From Mucilaginibacter aquaedulcis (GTDB lineage Bacteria > Bacteroidota > Bacteroidia > Sphingobacteriales > Sphingobacteriaceae), in assembly GCF_030409325.1 (NCBI RefSeq), contig NZ_JAUFPR010000004.1, positions 295,548 through 359,547 of the forward strand: a stretch of DNA of 64,000 nucleotides, given 5' to 3'. Positions 6,407 to 15,177 of the stretch are shown here, one piece after another. The first letter of the stretch is position 1, and every line of letters begins with the position of its first letter. The position numbers were made by a program, and so were the translations under genes. Below the pieces are notes generated by a model. That model saw nothing but the letters and a program-made list of their open reading frames with translations. It ran no database searches and was not told where the DNA came from.

Positions 6407-8290
6407 ATGAAATTTCTGTCGTTAAAAAACCTTGCCCAAGGTGCTGCCACCACCATAAAGCATTATCCTTTTGAGGTTTTGTTTGCGCTTGCAGGTACTA
6501 TTGCCGGTACCGGCCAGGTAGAATTAACACATCTTAACCGTGTTAATGAAGGCTGGTGCATACGCATCCTGATGATAGCAAACCTGGGCCTGCTGCTTAG
6601 CCTTTCGGCCACATTATATACCCAAAGCATTGGCACTCCCCGAAGCAAAAAACTGATCATCAAATGCATTGCTGCCATTTTCGCGGCATCGCTGATATTT
6701 ATCATCAACCCCACCAACCGCGAGGCCGATTATATCCGCTTTTTGCTGATGAGCCTGGCTTTTCATCTACTGGTGGCCTTTGCGGCATTTACCGGGCACG
6801 GGCAGTTGCAGGGTTTCTGGCAGTTCAATAAAACGTTGTTTCTGCGTTTCTTAACCAGCGTGTTATATGGCGCGGTGCTGTTTCTGGGACTTGCTGCCGC
6901 TATTGGTGCTACCAACTTTTTATTCAACTTTAAGTTTGAGTGGGATACCTACGCCATTTTATGGGTGTGGATAACGGGTATGTTTGTAACCCTTTTCTTT
7001 TTGGCAGGTGTACCTGTTGATCCAGCCTCGCTTAATGAGGATACCAGCTATCCTAAAGGCTTAAAAATATTTACGCAATATGTGCTCATACCATTATCTA
7101 CCGTATACGTAATCATTTTACTGGCCTATGAAATAAAGATATTAGTTGAGTGGAACCTGCCCAAAGGCCTGGTATCAAACCTGATATTGGGTTACGCGGT
7201 ATTTGGTATACTATCACTGCTGTTGGTTTACCCCATACGCGAGCACGACGAAAACAAATGGCTTAAAACTTATTCCCGCAGCTTTTACTTTTTACTGTTG
7301 CCGTTGCTGTGCCTGCTGTTTGTGGCTGTTGGCGCACGGGTATTTAAGTATGGTATAACTGAGCTCCGGTACTTTCTGATATTGCTTGCCGTTTGGCTGT
7401 TATTTATATCGGTATATTTTTTACTGTTTAAAAAACAGAATATTAAACTGATCCCCATTTCCCTGTGTGTAATTACCCTGCTGGCTATCTACGGGCCGCA
7501 AAGCGCGTTTTCGGTGAGTATGTATTCGCAAAGGCGTATCATTATCCGTTTTTTTGAAAAACATAATGCCTTTAAAAATGGAAAGTTAATGGCGGTTAAA
7601 GGTATTAAACCGGGCAGCAAGGAAGGAAACCGCGCGGCGGCCAATCTGGAGTATTTTGTATCACATTATGACCTGATACCCCTGCAACCATATTTTGACC
7701 GAGATCTATCTGTAGTTGCAGATTCGTTAGGCAAACTGAAAAGCAAAGGCAGTTATACTACATTAGGGCGTTATGAGCTGCAAACCGAAAAACAGGACTG
7801 GGTAAAACAACAACTGGGGCTTAGTAAGTTTTCGTCCCGTTATATTAATACCGAGGAGGATGAAAAACTGGTTTATTATCGCATTAATAAATCAGGCACC
7901 GTGCTTGATGTTAAAGGATATGACTTTATAATGGATCCCGCCCTGGCAAATGATACCACTAAAGAAAATTTTAATGACCTTACCGTTGAGCACATTATCC
8001 TGAAAAACAAGGCTGCTATCCTGAAAATAAACAACGAAACACTCACGTTCGATCCATCAAAAATTGCGCGGAAATTATTAGCAGATCAAACAAAATTAGA
8101 TACCTATCTCGAAAAGAATAACGAACCTAACAATAACCGTTATGATGTGCCTGTTGAATGGATGTCGGTTACAGCCGAGAGCAAAAGTTTTGAGGTAAAG
8201 CTTATTATTGATGATCTGAATTTTGGTACATCAGGCAAGAACATTGATATTACCTATGTGCGGTATTTGTATTTAATAAAGCGGAAGTAG
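6407..8290 (+). CDS. DUF4153-family integral membrane protein
   Basis: 627-residue protein of unknown function. The first 370 residues form about ten to eleven hydrophobic segments, spaced as in DUF4153 proteins, with the family-like VWITGMFVTLFFLAG near residue 185. The rest (about 385-627) is a soluble domain with many charged residues, probably extracytoplasmic. It diverges from pdhB with no partner on its own strand. Family assignment is from length, topology and pattern; no enzymatic motif is visible. Confidence 0.7.
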   Translation: MKFLSLKNLAQGAATTIKHYPFEVLFALAGTIAGTGQVELTHLNRVNEGWCIRILMIANLGLLLSLSATLYTQSIGTPRSKKLIIKCIAAIFAASLIFIINPTNREADYIRFLLMSLAFHLLVAFAAFTGHGQLQGFWQFNKTLFLRFLTSVLYGAVLFLGLAAAIGATNFLFNFKFEWDTYAILWVWITGMFVTLFFLAGVPVDPASLNEDTSYPKGLKIFTQYVLIPLSTVYVIILLAYEIKILVEWNLPKGLVSNLILGYAVFGILSLLLVYPIREHDENKWLKTYSRSFYFLLLPLLCLLFVAVGARVFKYGITELRYFLILLAVWLLFISVYFLLFKKQNIKLIPISLCVITLLAIYGPQSAFSVSMYSQRRIIIRFFEKHNAFKNGKLMAVKGIKPGSKEGNRAAANLEYFVSHYDLIPLQPYFDRDLSVVADSLGKLKSKGSYTTLGRYELQTEKQDWVKQQLGLSKFSSRYINTEEDEKLVYYRINKSGTVLDVKGYDFIMDPALANDTTKENFNDLTVEHIILKNKAAILKINNETLTFDPSKIARKLLADQTKLDTYLEKNNEPNNNRYDVPVEWMSVTAESKSFEVKLIIDDLNFGTSGKNIDITYVRYLYLIKRK

Positions 8291-8319
8291 GATTTAGTTT
8301 ACCTCCACTTTAACCAATT

Positions 8320-8414
8320 CGTCATCCTGAACTTGTTTCGGGATCTCATATGCTGAGTTAAACACCATACGCACAACTTGTCCTGTGGGATGCCGAAATA
8401 AATTCGGCATGACG
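8320..8414. repeat. interspersed inverted-repeat element (GTCATCCTGA type)
   Basis: The left arm starts CGTCATCCTGAACTTGTTTC and the right arm ends AATTCGGCATGACG, which is its imperfect complement. This is the common palindromic intergenic repeat family of Bacteroidota and other phyla. It occupies most of the gap between two convergent genes and ends 5 nt before the second stop codon. Confidence 0.65.
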
Positions 8415-8419
8415 ATCGT

Positions 8420-8965
8420 CTACATGCCATCCAGCATGCTCATATCAAATTTGGGTTTCAGGGCATAGGTTAGCTGTACCAGGCCGCTGCTGAATTGTTC
8501 GCTTTTGAGTAGTACCAGGTCAGTGCGTTCCTTAATATCTGTAAAGAGTGGTTTACCGGCTCCTAAAATAGTTGGATGCACGGATAGCATCAACTCGTTG
8601 ATCTGGTTCTGTGTAACGAAAGCCGATACCAGTTCGGCCCCGCCGTAAAGCCAGATATTGGCGCCGGGTTGGTGCCTGATCTCGGCTATACGCTGTTTAA
8701 AATCAGCCCTGGTAATAATTTCGTTATTCCCCTCAACATGGGTAAGCGTATCTGAAAAAACGTACATCTTTAAAGCTGCGAACATTTCCGGATAGGCCGC
8801 CATAAGCATTTCATAACTTTTGCGGCCAAGGAAAATGGCGTCGGTGTTGCCTAAAAACTCGGTCATGCCATAATCCTGATCAGCAAAACACCAGTCGTAC
8901 TCGCCATTGGGCCCCTCAATATATCCATCAAGGCTCATGGCCAGGTTCAAAATTATTTTACGCAT
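8420..8965 (-). CDS. dihydrofolate-reductase-like (RibD C-terminal domain) oxidoreductase
   Basis: 181-residue cytoplasmic protein of the RibD_C/YyaP group, a fold shared with dihydrofolate reductase and used to bind NADPH. Visible features are MRKIILNLAMSLDGYI at the start, DAIFLGRKSYEML near residue 43 and IWLYGGAELVSAF near residue 99, the usual nucleotide-binding glycine segment. Family members are seldom true folate or riboflavin enzymes, so the substrate is unknown. It follows lutB by 27 nt on the same strand and may be cotranscribed with it. Confidence 0.85.
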   Translation of the reverse strand: MRKIILNLAMSLDGYIEGPNGEYDWCFADQDYGMTEFLGNTDAIFLGRKSYEMLMAAYPEMFAALKMYVFSDTLTHVEGNNEIITRADFKQRIAEIRHQPGANIWLYGGAELVSAFVTQNQINELMLSVHPTILGAGKPLFTDIKERTDLVLLKSEQFSSGLVQLTYALKPKFDMSMLDGM

Positions 8966-8992
8966 GTTCGGGTTCCGGTTAGAATGGAAGGT

Positions 8993-10387
8993 TTATTCGT
9001 GATCAGTAGTAGTACGGCTTTTTTCCTGCCACTGTTTGGTGAATGATTTTTCGGCCACGTTTGGCATCTCCCGCAAATCTCCCCATGACTTTTTAAAGAA
9101 AGTTTTGAGCAAAAAGTTTTTCATTTTGCAGCCAAAAAAATCGGTGAGTTTGCGTTTAAGCATGGCTTTTGTCCACATGTTCCAGCCCCAGCGTTCCTTG
9201 TTGGTAACAAGGTGCTCTTTCACGGCATCGCGGCGGTTAAGGAGCAGCATTTTGTGGATATCTATTTTAACCGGGCACACTTCGGTACACCTGCCGCATA
9301 AGCTTGATGCGTAGCTCAGGTGCTTAAATTCGGCCATACCTCGTTCATGTGGGGTAATAATAGAGCCGATTGGCCCGCTGTAAGTAGTATTATAGGTATG
9401 GCCCCCAATGTTTTTATAAACCGGGCAGGCATTTAAGCAAGCGCCGCAGCGGATGCAGTACAAACCCTGCCGCTGTTCTTTTTGTGCCAGCAGGTTGGTG
9501 CGCCCGTTATCAAGCAGTATCACGTACATTTCGTCGGGGCCGTCGGTTTCGCCGGGTTGGCGCGGGCCGCTTAAAATGCTGTTGTAAACAGTCAGGTTTT
9601 GGCCGGTACCATGAGTGGCCAGCATAGGCCAAAACAGGTCGAGATCGGTGATAGAAGGGATCACCTTTTCAATACCAACTATAGCAATATGAACCTTCGG
9701 GAACGTGGTGCACAAGCGGGCATTCCCCTCGTTTTCACTAATGGCAATGCTCCCGGTATCGGCCAGTAAAAAGTTGGCCCCGGTGATGCCTATATCGGCC
9801 TGTAAATATTTTTCGCGCAGCAGTTCGCGGGCTTTCAGGGTAAGCTGCTCGGGTGTGGCGTCAATGGGGGTACCAAAGCGCTCATGAAAAAGTTTGGCAA
9901 TATCCTCTTTGCTGAGGTGCATGGCCGGGGTAACTATATGGTACGGCTTTTGGCCAAGCAGCTGTACAATGTATTCGCCAAGGTCGGTTTCTAACGATTC
10001 AACGTTGTTACTTTCCAGGAACTCATTTAAATGAATCTCCTCCGTAACCATTGATTTTGATTTAACAACAGTTTTGGCGTTTACCTTTTTAATGATGTTC
10101 AGGATCTCGCGGTTAGCTTCTTCGGCATCATTGGCCCAAATCACTTTGCCTCCGCGCTTTTGGAAATTGGCCTCAAACTCCGGCAAAAACTTGTCCAGGT
10201 TCTCCATCACCTTCCATTTGATCACATGCCCCTTGCGTTTGGCGTTATCAAGGTTAATGATACGGGAAAGGCCACGCGTTACCGCGGTGCTGTACTTATC
10301 AATATTGTTATTGATGATACGGCGGTGATCAACATCAAATGCCTTCTCCTCTGAGGCTACCAAAAACTCTTCCGCGGTGCTTCCCAT
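8993..10387 (-). CDS. lutB: LutB-like iron-sulfur lactate utilisation protein
   Basis: 464-residue protein of the LutB/YkgF family, which with LutA and LutC oxidises L-lactate to pyruvate. An N-terminal LUD domain (about 60-290) is followed by two [4Fe-4S] motifs, CIRCGACLNACP (about 305) and CGRCTEVCP (about 360), and a C-terminal helical tail. Length and order are normal for LutB. Neither lutA nor lutC is present within the window, so they must be elsewhere or absent. The upstream gap to the M28 peptidase gene holds a word-repeat hairpin. Confidence 0.88.
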   Translation of the reverse strand: MGSTAEEFLVASEEKAFDVDHRRIINNNIDKYSTAVTRGLSRIINLDNAKRKGHVIKWKVMENLDKFLPEFEANFQKRGGKVIWANDAEEANREILNIIKKVNAKTVVKSKSMVTEEIHLNEFLESNNVESLETDLGEYIVQLLGQKPYHIVTPAMHLSKEDIAKLFHERFGTPIDATPEQLTLKARELLREKYLQADIGITGANFLLADTGSIAISENEGNARLCTTFPKVHIAIVGIEKVIPSITDLDLFWPMLATHGTGQNLTVYNSILSGPRQPGETDGPDEMYVILLDNGRTNLLAQKEQRQGLYCIRCGACLNACPVYKNIGGHTYNTTYSGPIGSIITPHERGMAEFKHLSYASSLCGRCTEVCPVKIDIHKMLLLNRRDAVKEHLVTNKERWGWNMWTKAMLKRKLTDFFGCKMKNFLLKTFFKKSWGDLREMPNVAEKSFTKQWQEKSRTTTDHE

Positions 10388-10412
10388 ACAGGCGAATTTA
10401 ATATTTTTTTTC

Positions 10413-10513
10413 AGTTATAAGTTTTAAGCAGTGAGTTTTGAGTAATGAGTTTTGAGTTTATTATTTGCATTGCACTTTTAAACTCAAAACTCACAACTTA
10501 ACACTTAAAACTA
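10413..10513. repeat. post-stop hairpin of degenerate short words (GAGTTTTGAGT type)
   Basis: The left arm holds two exact copies of GAGTTTTGAGT 14 bp apart, preceded by AAGTTTTAAG. The right arm has the complements AAACTCAAAACTC and AACACTTAAAACT. The right arm runs into the stop codon of the M28 peptidase gene. A spacer of about 17 bp separates the arms and there is no U-tract. Confidence 0.65.
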
Positions 10514-12073
10514 TTCTGATGTTTTACCATCAACCACTGGGCGTTTATCTCGGTTAGCCAATTCCCAACCGGTGTAAAATACCAACTGCGCGCGTTTAGC
10601 CAGCAGCGGGAAGTTGATCTTGCTAACCTCATCGCCGGGTTGGTGATAATCATCATGTACGCCGTTAAAGTAAAAAATGATAGGCACGCCGTGCTTGGCA
10701 AAGTTGTAATGATCGCTGCGGTAGTAAAACCTGTTCGGGTCATTCGGGTCGTCATATTTATAGTCGAGGTGCAGTTTGGTATAAGTGTTGTTGGCCTGCT
10801 CGCCAATATCATGCAACTCTTTGCTCAGCATAGATGAACCTATGGCATACACATAATTAGCAGAATCTGCCTTGCCGATATACTCGTAACCTACACGACC
10901 GATCATATCAATATTCAGATCGGTAATGGTACTGGTTAACGGGAATACCGGATGTTCTGAATAATACTCGGAACCCAGCAAGCCCTTTTCCTCGCCCACA
11001 TTACCCAAAAACAGGATACTACGGCGCGGGCCGTGCCCATCTTTTTTAGCCTGGGCAAACGCGCGGGCAATTTCCAGTATACCTGTAGTGCCCGAGCCAT
11101 CATCGTCGGCACCGTTATTCACTTTATCTTTTGCAGATGCATCAGGATTTAGGCCGATGTGATCATAATGAGCCGAAAATATCAGCACCTCATCCTTCAG
11201 GTCGGTACCGGGCATATAGCCTAATACATCAACCGCCTTTACATCAGTTTTTGAGGTTGCGTAACCAATTGTTACTGCACTTTTCACGGTTTCTGTATGT
11301 GTAAGCGCTGTTGCTGAAGCGGCCTTTAGTTCATCAAAAGTTTTGCCCGTAGGTTTTACCAGCTCGTTAGCCAAATTGGTGGTTATGTTGAACAATGGGG
11401 CATTGGTATTGGCCGGCTTGGCTGCACCACCCTTAACTGTTAACCGCGGACTTGCCACGCTCCGTCCAAAACGGCCAAGTGCTTCGGCTATACCCGGGTT
11501 AGCCGCCAGTATAGCTGCCGCCCCTTTGCTTTGCAAAAACTTGATGGTTTTGGTGCGGTTGGCGGTTAAGCGGTAACTGTTGTTGGGTTTTGCATCACCT
11601 TCGGGTTTATCCTCATTTATCCAAAGCACTATTTTGCCGGTAAGGTCGGTAGTACCAACTTCACTTTCGGTTCCGTAGCCTACAAATACAATATCAGTTG
11701 TATTGATGGTGTTATCGGGATAGGCACCGTTTAAAAAGAAATCTTTGCCGTACTCAAAGGTTTTACCGTTAACCGTAAATGCGGTTACCTTTAAAGCATT
11801 TTGGGTTAATGGCACATCTAAAAAATACGATCCATTAACGGGAGCCTGTAAACCTAATTTTTTAAACTCGGCAGCTATGAAGTTTGCGGCCTTTTCGGCA
11901 CCGCGGGTACCGGTTTCGCGACCCTCAAACGCGTCGGATGCTAAAATGCTCAGGTGTTTCCGGGCATCATCGGCAGTGATAAGCGCGCCGTACTTTACAG
12001 CAGTTTGATTTTGCTGTGCACAGGCATTAAACGCAAATGCGGTTGATAATGCCCATAGTGATATTTTTTTCAT
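10511..12073 (-). CDS. M28-family zinc aminopeptidase, lipoprotein
   Basis: 520-residue exported peptidase. The signal sequence ends in a lipobox-like AFNAC (Cys18), so it is probably a lipoprotein. A PA-like inserted domain (about 130-255) precedes the catalytic domain (about 275-510). Metal ligands can be matched to His (SAHYDHIG), Asp (NGADDDGSG), Glu (GEEKGLLGSEYY), Asp (LNIDMIGR) and His (RSDHYNFAKHGVP), so the site appears complete. The protein should release amino acids from peptides in the periplasm or at the surface. The gene starts 28 nt after rpiB ends, so the two probably form an operon. Confidence 0.9.
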   Translation of the reverse strand: MKKISLWALSTAFAFNACAQQNQTAVKYGALITADDARKHLSILASDAFEGRETGTRGAEKAANFIAAEFKKLGLQAPVNGSYFLDVPLTQNALKVTAFTVNGKTFEYGKDFFLNGAYPDNTINTTDIVFVGYGTESEVGTTDLTGKIVLWINEDKPEGDAKPNNSYRLTANRTKTIKFLQSKGAAAILAANPGIAEALGRFGRSVASPRLTVKGGAAKPANTNAPLFNITTNLANELVKPTGKTFDELKAASATALTHTETVKSAVTIGYATSKTDVKAVDVLGYMPGTDLKDEVLIFSAHYDHIGLNPDASAKDKVNNGADDDGSGTTGILEIARAFAQAKKDGHGPRRSILFLGNVGEEKGLLGSEYYSEHPVFPLTSTITDLNIDMIGRVGYEYIGKADSANYVYAIGSSMLSKELHDIGEQANNTYTKLHLDYKYDDPNDPNRFYYRSDHYNFAKHGVPIIFYFNGVHDDYHQPGDEVSKINFPLLAKRAQLVFYTGWELANRDKRPVVDGKTSE

Positions 12074-12101
12074 TTATAATGTATGTTATGTTCAAAAGTG
12101 G

Positions 12102-12536
12102 TTAGCAGGCAATTTTACCTACACGTGTTGCGTGGCGGCCGCCCTCAAAATCGGTACTTAAAAAGGTATCAACAATTTTCCGCGCTTCATCAATGGTAAT
12201 AAAACGGGCGGGGATACATATAATGTTAGCATTGTTATGCATACGGGCCAGTTGGGCCAGTTCCTGGTTCCAGCATATGGCCGCGCGGATACCCTGATGC
12301 TTATTGGCAGTAATGGCTACACCGTTGGCGCTGCCGCAAACCAGTATGCCCAGGTCAAATTGGCCGCTTTCAACAGCCGAGGCTACGGGGTGCGCAAAAT
12401 CGGGATAATCGGCCGATGAATCGGAGTATGTGCCAAAATCCTTTAGCCCCTCTGCGGGTAACACCTCCTGTAAAGCTTGTTTATAATCAAATCCGGCGTG
12501 GTCGGCGCCAATGGCAATCTTTAACCCTTGTTTCAT
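12102..12536 (-). CDS. rpiB: ribose-5-phosphate isomerase B
   Basis: 144-residue cytoplasmic enzyme interconverting ribose 5-phosphate and ribulose 5-phosphate in the pentose phosphate pathway. The N-terminal IAIGADHAGFDYK and the CGSANGVAITANK segment, which holds the catalytic Cys and anion hole, are typical of the RpiB/LacAB family. Length is normal. The M28 peptidase gene follows at 28 nt. Confidence 0.95.
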   Translation of the reverse strand: MKQGLKIAIGADHAGFDYKQALQEVLPAEGLKDFGTYSDSSADYPDFAHPVASAVESGQFDLGILVCGSANGVAITANKHQGIRAAICWNQELAQLARMHNNANIICIPARFITIDEARKIVDTFLSTDFEGGRHATRVGKIAC

Positions 12537-12620
12537 ATCCCTTATACTATAATTATAATTAAAGGCTAAAAGTAAATATTTTGCCTGATATGGGATAAGC
12601 GGTATTCATAAGAATCATGA

Positions 12621-12771
12621 CGGATTTTGGCTAAAGCCTTACTGATTTATTCGTGTTCCGTTGGCTAAAGCCAACGGCAATGATATACACCAGGTAACTA
12701 AATAAGTTCCATTCATTGCCGTCCCATAAATGGGACGGGTCAAGATCCTGAAGATCGGTTTTAGCCAAATT
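12621..12771. repeat. interspersed inverted-repeat element (TTTGGCTAAAGCC type)
   Basis: TTTTGGCTAAAGCC on the left is mirrored by GGTTTTAGCCAAA on the right, with an inner pair GGCAATGA / TCATTGCCG and a small hairpin GTCCCATAAATGGGAC. The element fills most of the rpiB-pyk gap. Non-coding. Confidence 0.6.
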
Positions 12772-12787
12772 CAAACATCAAGGCAAC

Positions 12788-12820
12788 AAAAAAGGGCTCC
12801 TTTGCAGAAACCCTTTTTCC
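12788..12820 (-). terminator. intrinsic terminator of pyk
   Basis: The stem pairs AAAAAGGG with CCCTTTTT around a loop of about 14 nt that can also pair partly. It lies 23 nt after the pyk stop codon and runs into a T-rich stretch on the minus strand. Confidence 0.7.
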
Positions 12821-12842
12821 ATTAAAAGTATATTCAATAAGG

Positions 12843-14279
12843 TTATTCAATAATGCTTACTTTAAGCATATTGGTTTTACCTTGTTTAATAATAGGAACG
12901 GCAGCAGTATTGATTACTACATCACCTGCTTTAATTAAATCTTCAGATTTAAGTATAGCGTTAACATCGGCAATGGTTTGGTCGGTACTTTCCAGCTGAT
13001 CGTAGTAGTAAGAACGTACGCCCCAAACTAAACTCAATGCATTTAACAATTGCTTGTTTGATGTAAATATATAGGTGCTTGCCTTAGGCCTGTGGCTTGA
13101 TATTTGGAAAGCGGTGTAGCCAGATGTTGTCATGGATACGATACCAACCGCGTTGGTATGCTGCGCTAAGTGTACTGCCGATTCGCAAACAGCATCGCTC
13201 AGGTAATTTACAGATTCCGGATCAGTGTTATCTGATTTGCTGGTATTAAAGCTATAACCAAACTCCTCAACATTACGCACAATTTTAGCCATGGTTTCAA
13301 TAACAATAACCGGGAACTCACCAACCGATGTTTCGCCGCTCAGCATCACCGCGTCGGCACCATCCAGTACAGAGTTGGCAACGTCATTAACTTCGGCACG
13401 TGTTGGGCGTGGTGTAGTGATCATTGACTCCAGCATCTGGGTAGCAACAATTACCGGTTTTGAAGCAGCACGGCATTTGCGGGCAATCATTTTTTGCAGC
13501 AATGGCACTTCTTCCAAAGGCATTTCAACACCAAGGTCGCCACGGGCAACCATCACACCGTCGGTAGCGGCAATAATTTCGTCTATATTATCAATTGCTT
13601 CAGGTTTTTCAACTTTAGCGATAACGCGTGCAGCCGAACCAGCCTGGGCTATGATCTGTTTTAATTCAACAATATCCTGACCTGTACGTACAAACGATAA
13701 ACCGATCCACTCTACATCATATTTTAATGCAAACTGCAGGTTAATCAAGTCTTCTTCGGTTAAGCTTGGGATAGATACCTTGGTATTGGGCAGGTTAACA
13801 CCTTTACGTGAGGTAAGGATACCACCGTGTACCACTTCGCATATTACAGTATCTTTCCTGTTGGTTTCAATAACTCTTAACTGTAGTTTACCATCATCAA
13901 GCAGGATGATCTCATCGGCTTGAACATCCTGAGGGAAGGTATCATAAGTAATGTAGATCTGCTCGTCATTACCGATACACTCCTGGGTGGTAATTTTGAT
14001 TTGCGTACCGTTAACCAGGTGTATGCCTCCATCTTTTACCAAACCGATACGAATTTTTGGCCCCTGTAAATCGGCCAGGATGCCTACGTTGGTTTTATAT
14101 TCTTCATTGATCTCGCGGATGATGTCGATCACAGCTTTATGATCCTCAGGTCTTCCGTGCGAAAAATTAAGGCGGCAAACATTAACACCGGCTTTTATCA
14201 TAGCTAATAAAACATCTTTTTTAGCAGATGCCGGGCCCATGGTGGCTACAATTTTGGTACGATTATAGTATAGTTTCAT
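12843..14279 (-). CDS. pyk: pyruvate kinase
   Basis: 478-residue glycolytic enzyme converting phosphoenolpyruvate and ADP to pyruvate and ATP. Visible landmarks are TKIVATMGPASAKKD at the start, the NFSHG motif, the active-site lysine region VIAKVEKPEAIDNIDEII and the metal/substrate loop DGVMVARGDLGVEMP. The C-terminal allosteric domain (about 355-478) is present. It lies 67 nt after the IPExxxVDY gene on the same strand, a frequent Bacteroidota pairing. Confidence 0.96.
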   Translation of the reverse strand: MKLYYNRTKIVATMGPASAKKDVLLAMIKAGVNVCRLNFSHGRPEDHKAVIDIIREINEEYKTNVGILADLQGPKIRIGLVKDGGIHLVNGTQIKITTQECIGNDEQIYITYDTFPQDVQADEIILLDDGKLQLRVIETNRKDTVICEVVHGGILTSRKGVNLPNTKVSIPSLTEEDLINLQFALKYDVEWIGLSFVRTGQDIVELKQIIAQAGSAARVIAKVEKPEAIDNIDEIIAATDGVMVARGDLGVEMPLEEVPLLQKMIARKCRAASKPVIVATQMLESMITTPRPTRAEVNDVANSVLDGADAVMLSGETSVGEFPVIVIETMAKIVRNVEEFGYSFNTSKSDNTDPESVNYLSDAVCESAVHLAQHTNAVGIVSMTTSGYTAFQISSHRPKASTYIFTSNKQLLNALSLVWGVRSYYYDQLESTDQTIADVNAILKSEDLIKAGDVVINTAAVPIIKQGKTNMLKVSIIE

Positions 14280-14346
14280 ATTGTTCTGGTTAACTTGGTT
14301 TATTATTCATATTAGTGTAAAACCAACACTATTTTTAAATTCGGCG

Positions 14347-14772
14347 CTAAAATAACAGATTTTCGCGTGATTTTATTTTTTTCGGATCAATCTTTACGGC
14401 CGCCACAATTTCGGGTATCTTATTCAGTGTAGAAATCAGATTATCCAGATCATCATCATCTATATAATTCCTGATCATCAGAAAATAATCGGCACTTTTA
14501 ATTTCGGGCACTAAATAGCCCTCAGAGCCTTTATTCCCAATAAAATAGAAATCTGTTTCGGTTGTTTCCCAGTGATAATGGTATAGTGAAAATAAAACCG
14601 GCTCGCTCCCCTGATAAATATCAACGGCCAGATCATTGGATTTAGTAAAATTAAAATTTAAAAACTTATTAATAAGATAACATACCCTGTAATCTTTCAG
14701 CGAGGTTGTAACTGCAATAAGCACAAAATCAAAATCGATCTCAAACTTTAAAAATTTCCTGTTCAAAATCAT
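14347..14772 (-). CDS. IPExxxVDY-family protein of unknown function
   Basis: 141-residue soluble protein, conserved in Bacteroidota and named for a C-terminal-half motif that appears here as VPEIKSADY. No function is known for the family. The position between pyk and the acpP-fabF-rnc operon is typical. The ATG at 14772 is preferred to one at 14787, because a TATTTTTG box ends one base before the upstream ATG. N-terminal sequence MILNRKFLKFEIDFDF agrees with the beta-strand start of relatives. Confidence 0.8.
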   Translation of the reverse strand: MILNRKFLKFEIDFDFVLIAVTTSLKDYRVCYLINKFLNFNFTKSNDLAVDIYQGSEPVLFSLYHYHWETTETDFYFIGNKGSEGYLVPEIKSADYFLMIRNYIDDDDLDNLISTLNKIPEIVAAVKIDPKKIKSRENLLF

Positions 14773-14788
14773 TACTTTTACGGACATT

Positions 14789-14796
14789 CAAAAATA
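14789..14796 (-). promoter_or_regulatory. -7 promoter element of the IPExxxVDY-pyk operon
   Basis: On the minus strand this reads TATTTTTG, matching TAnnTTTG. No TTG is found at the expected upstream distance. It supports the downstream start codon for the first gene. Confidence 0.4.
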
Positions 14797-14855
14797 CAAA
14801 TCGAAACCGTTTGAATAAAATTTTGTTAACGAATTATATTGTAAAAGTTTTAGAT

Positions 14856-14885
14856 TTGATAATTGACAGAATTTATTTTTCTTTG
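14856..14885 (+). promoter_or_regulatory. promoter of the acpP-fabF-rnc operon
   Basis: TTG at 14856-14858, 19 nt, then TTTCTTTG, which differs from TAnnTTTG at one position. Predicted transcription start is near 14889, giving a leader of about 33 nt before acpP. Confidence 0.55.
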
Positions 14886-14921
14886 CACTGAATTTTTATT
14901 AATCATTAAACTATAAAGACT

Positions 14922-15158
14922 ATGTCTGATATCGCTTCAAGAGTAAAAGCTATTATCGTAGAAAAACTGGGTGTTGACGAAAGTGAAGTTACGCCAGAAG
15001 CGAGTTTCACCAATGATCTTGGTGCCGACTCGTTAGACACCGTGGAATTAATCATGGAGTTTGAAAAAGAATTTAACGTGGCTATTCCTGACGATCAGGC
15101 TGAAACTATTGGTACTGTAGGCCAGGCTGTTGCTTACCTTGAAAAAAACGTTAAATAA
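14922..15158 (+). CDS. acpP: acyl carrier protein
   Basis: 78-residue acidic carrier of growing fatty-acyl chains in type II fatty acid synthesis. The phosphopantetheine attachment serine is in GADSLDTVEL, with the recognition helix following. It is the first gene of the classic acpP-fabF-rnc operon; fabF starts 19 nt downstream. Confidence 0.97.
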   Translation: MSDIASRVKAIIVEKLGVDESEVTPEASFTNDLGADSLDTVELIMEFEKEFNVAIPDDQAETIGTVGQAVAYLEKNVK

Positions 15159-15177
15159 GACTCCCTAACTGGATTAA

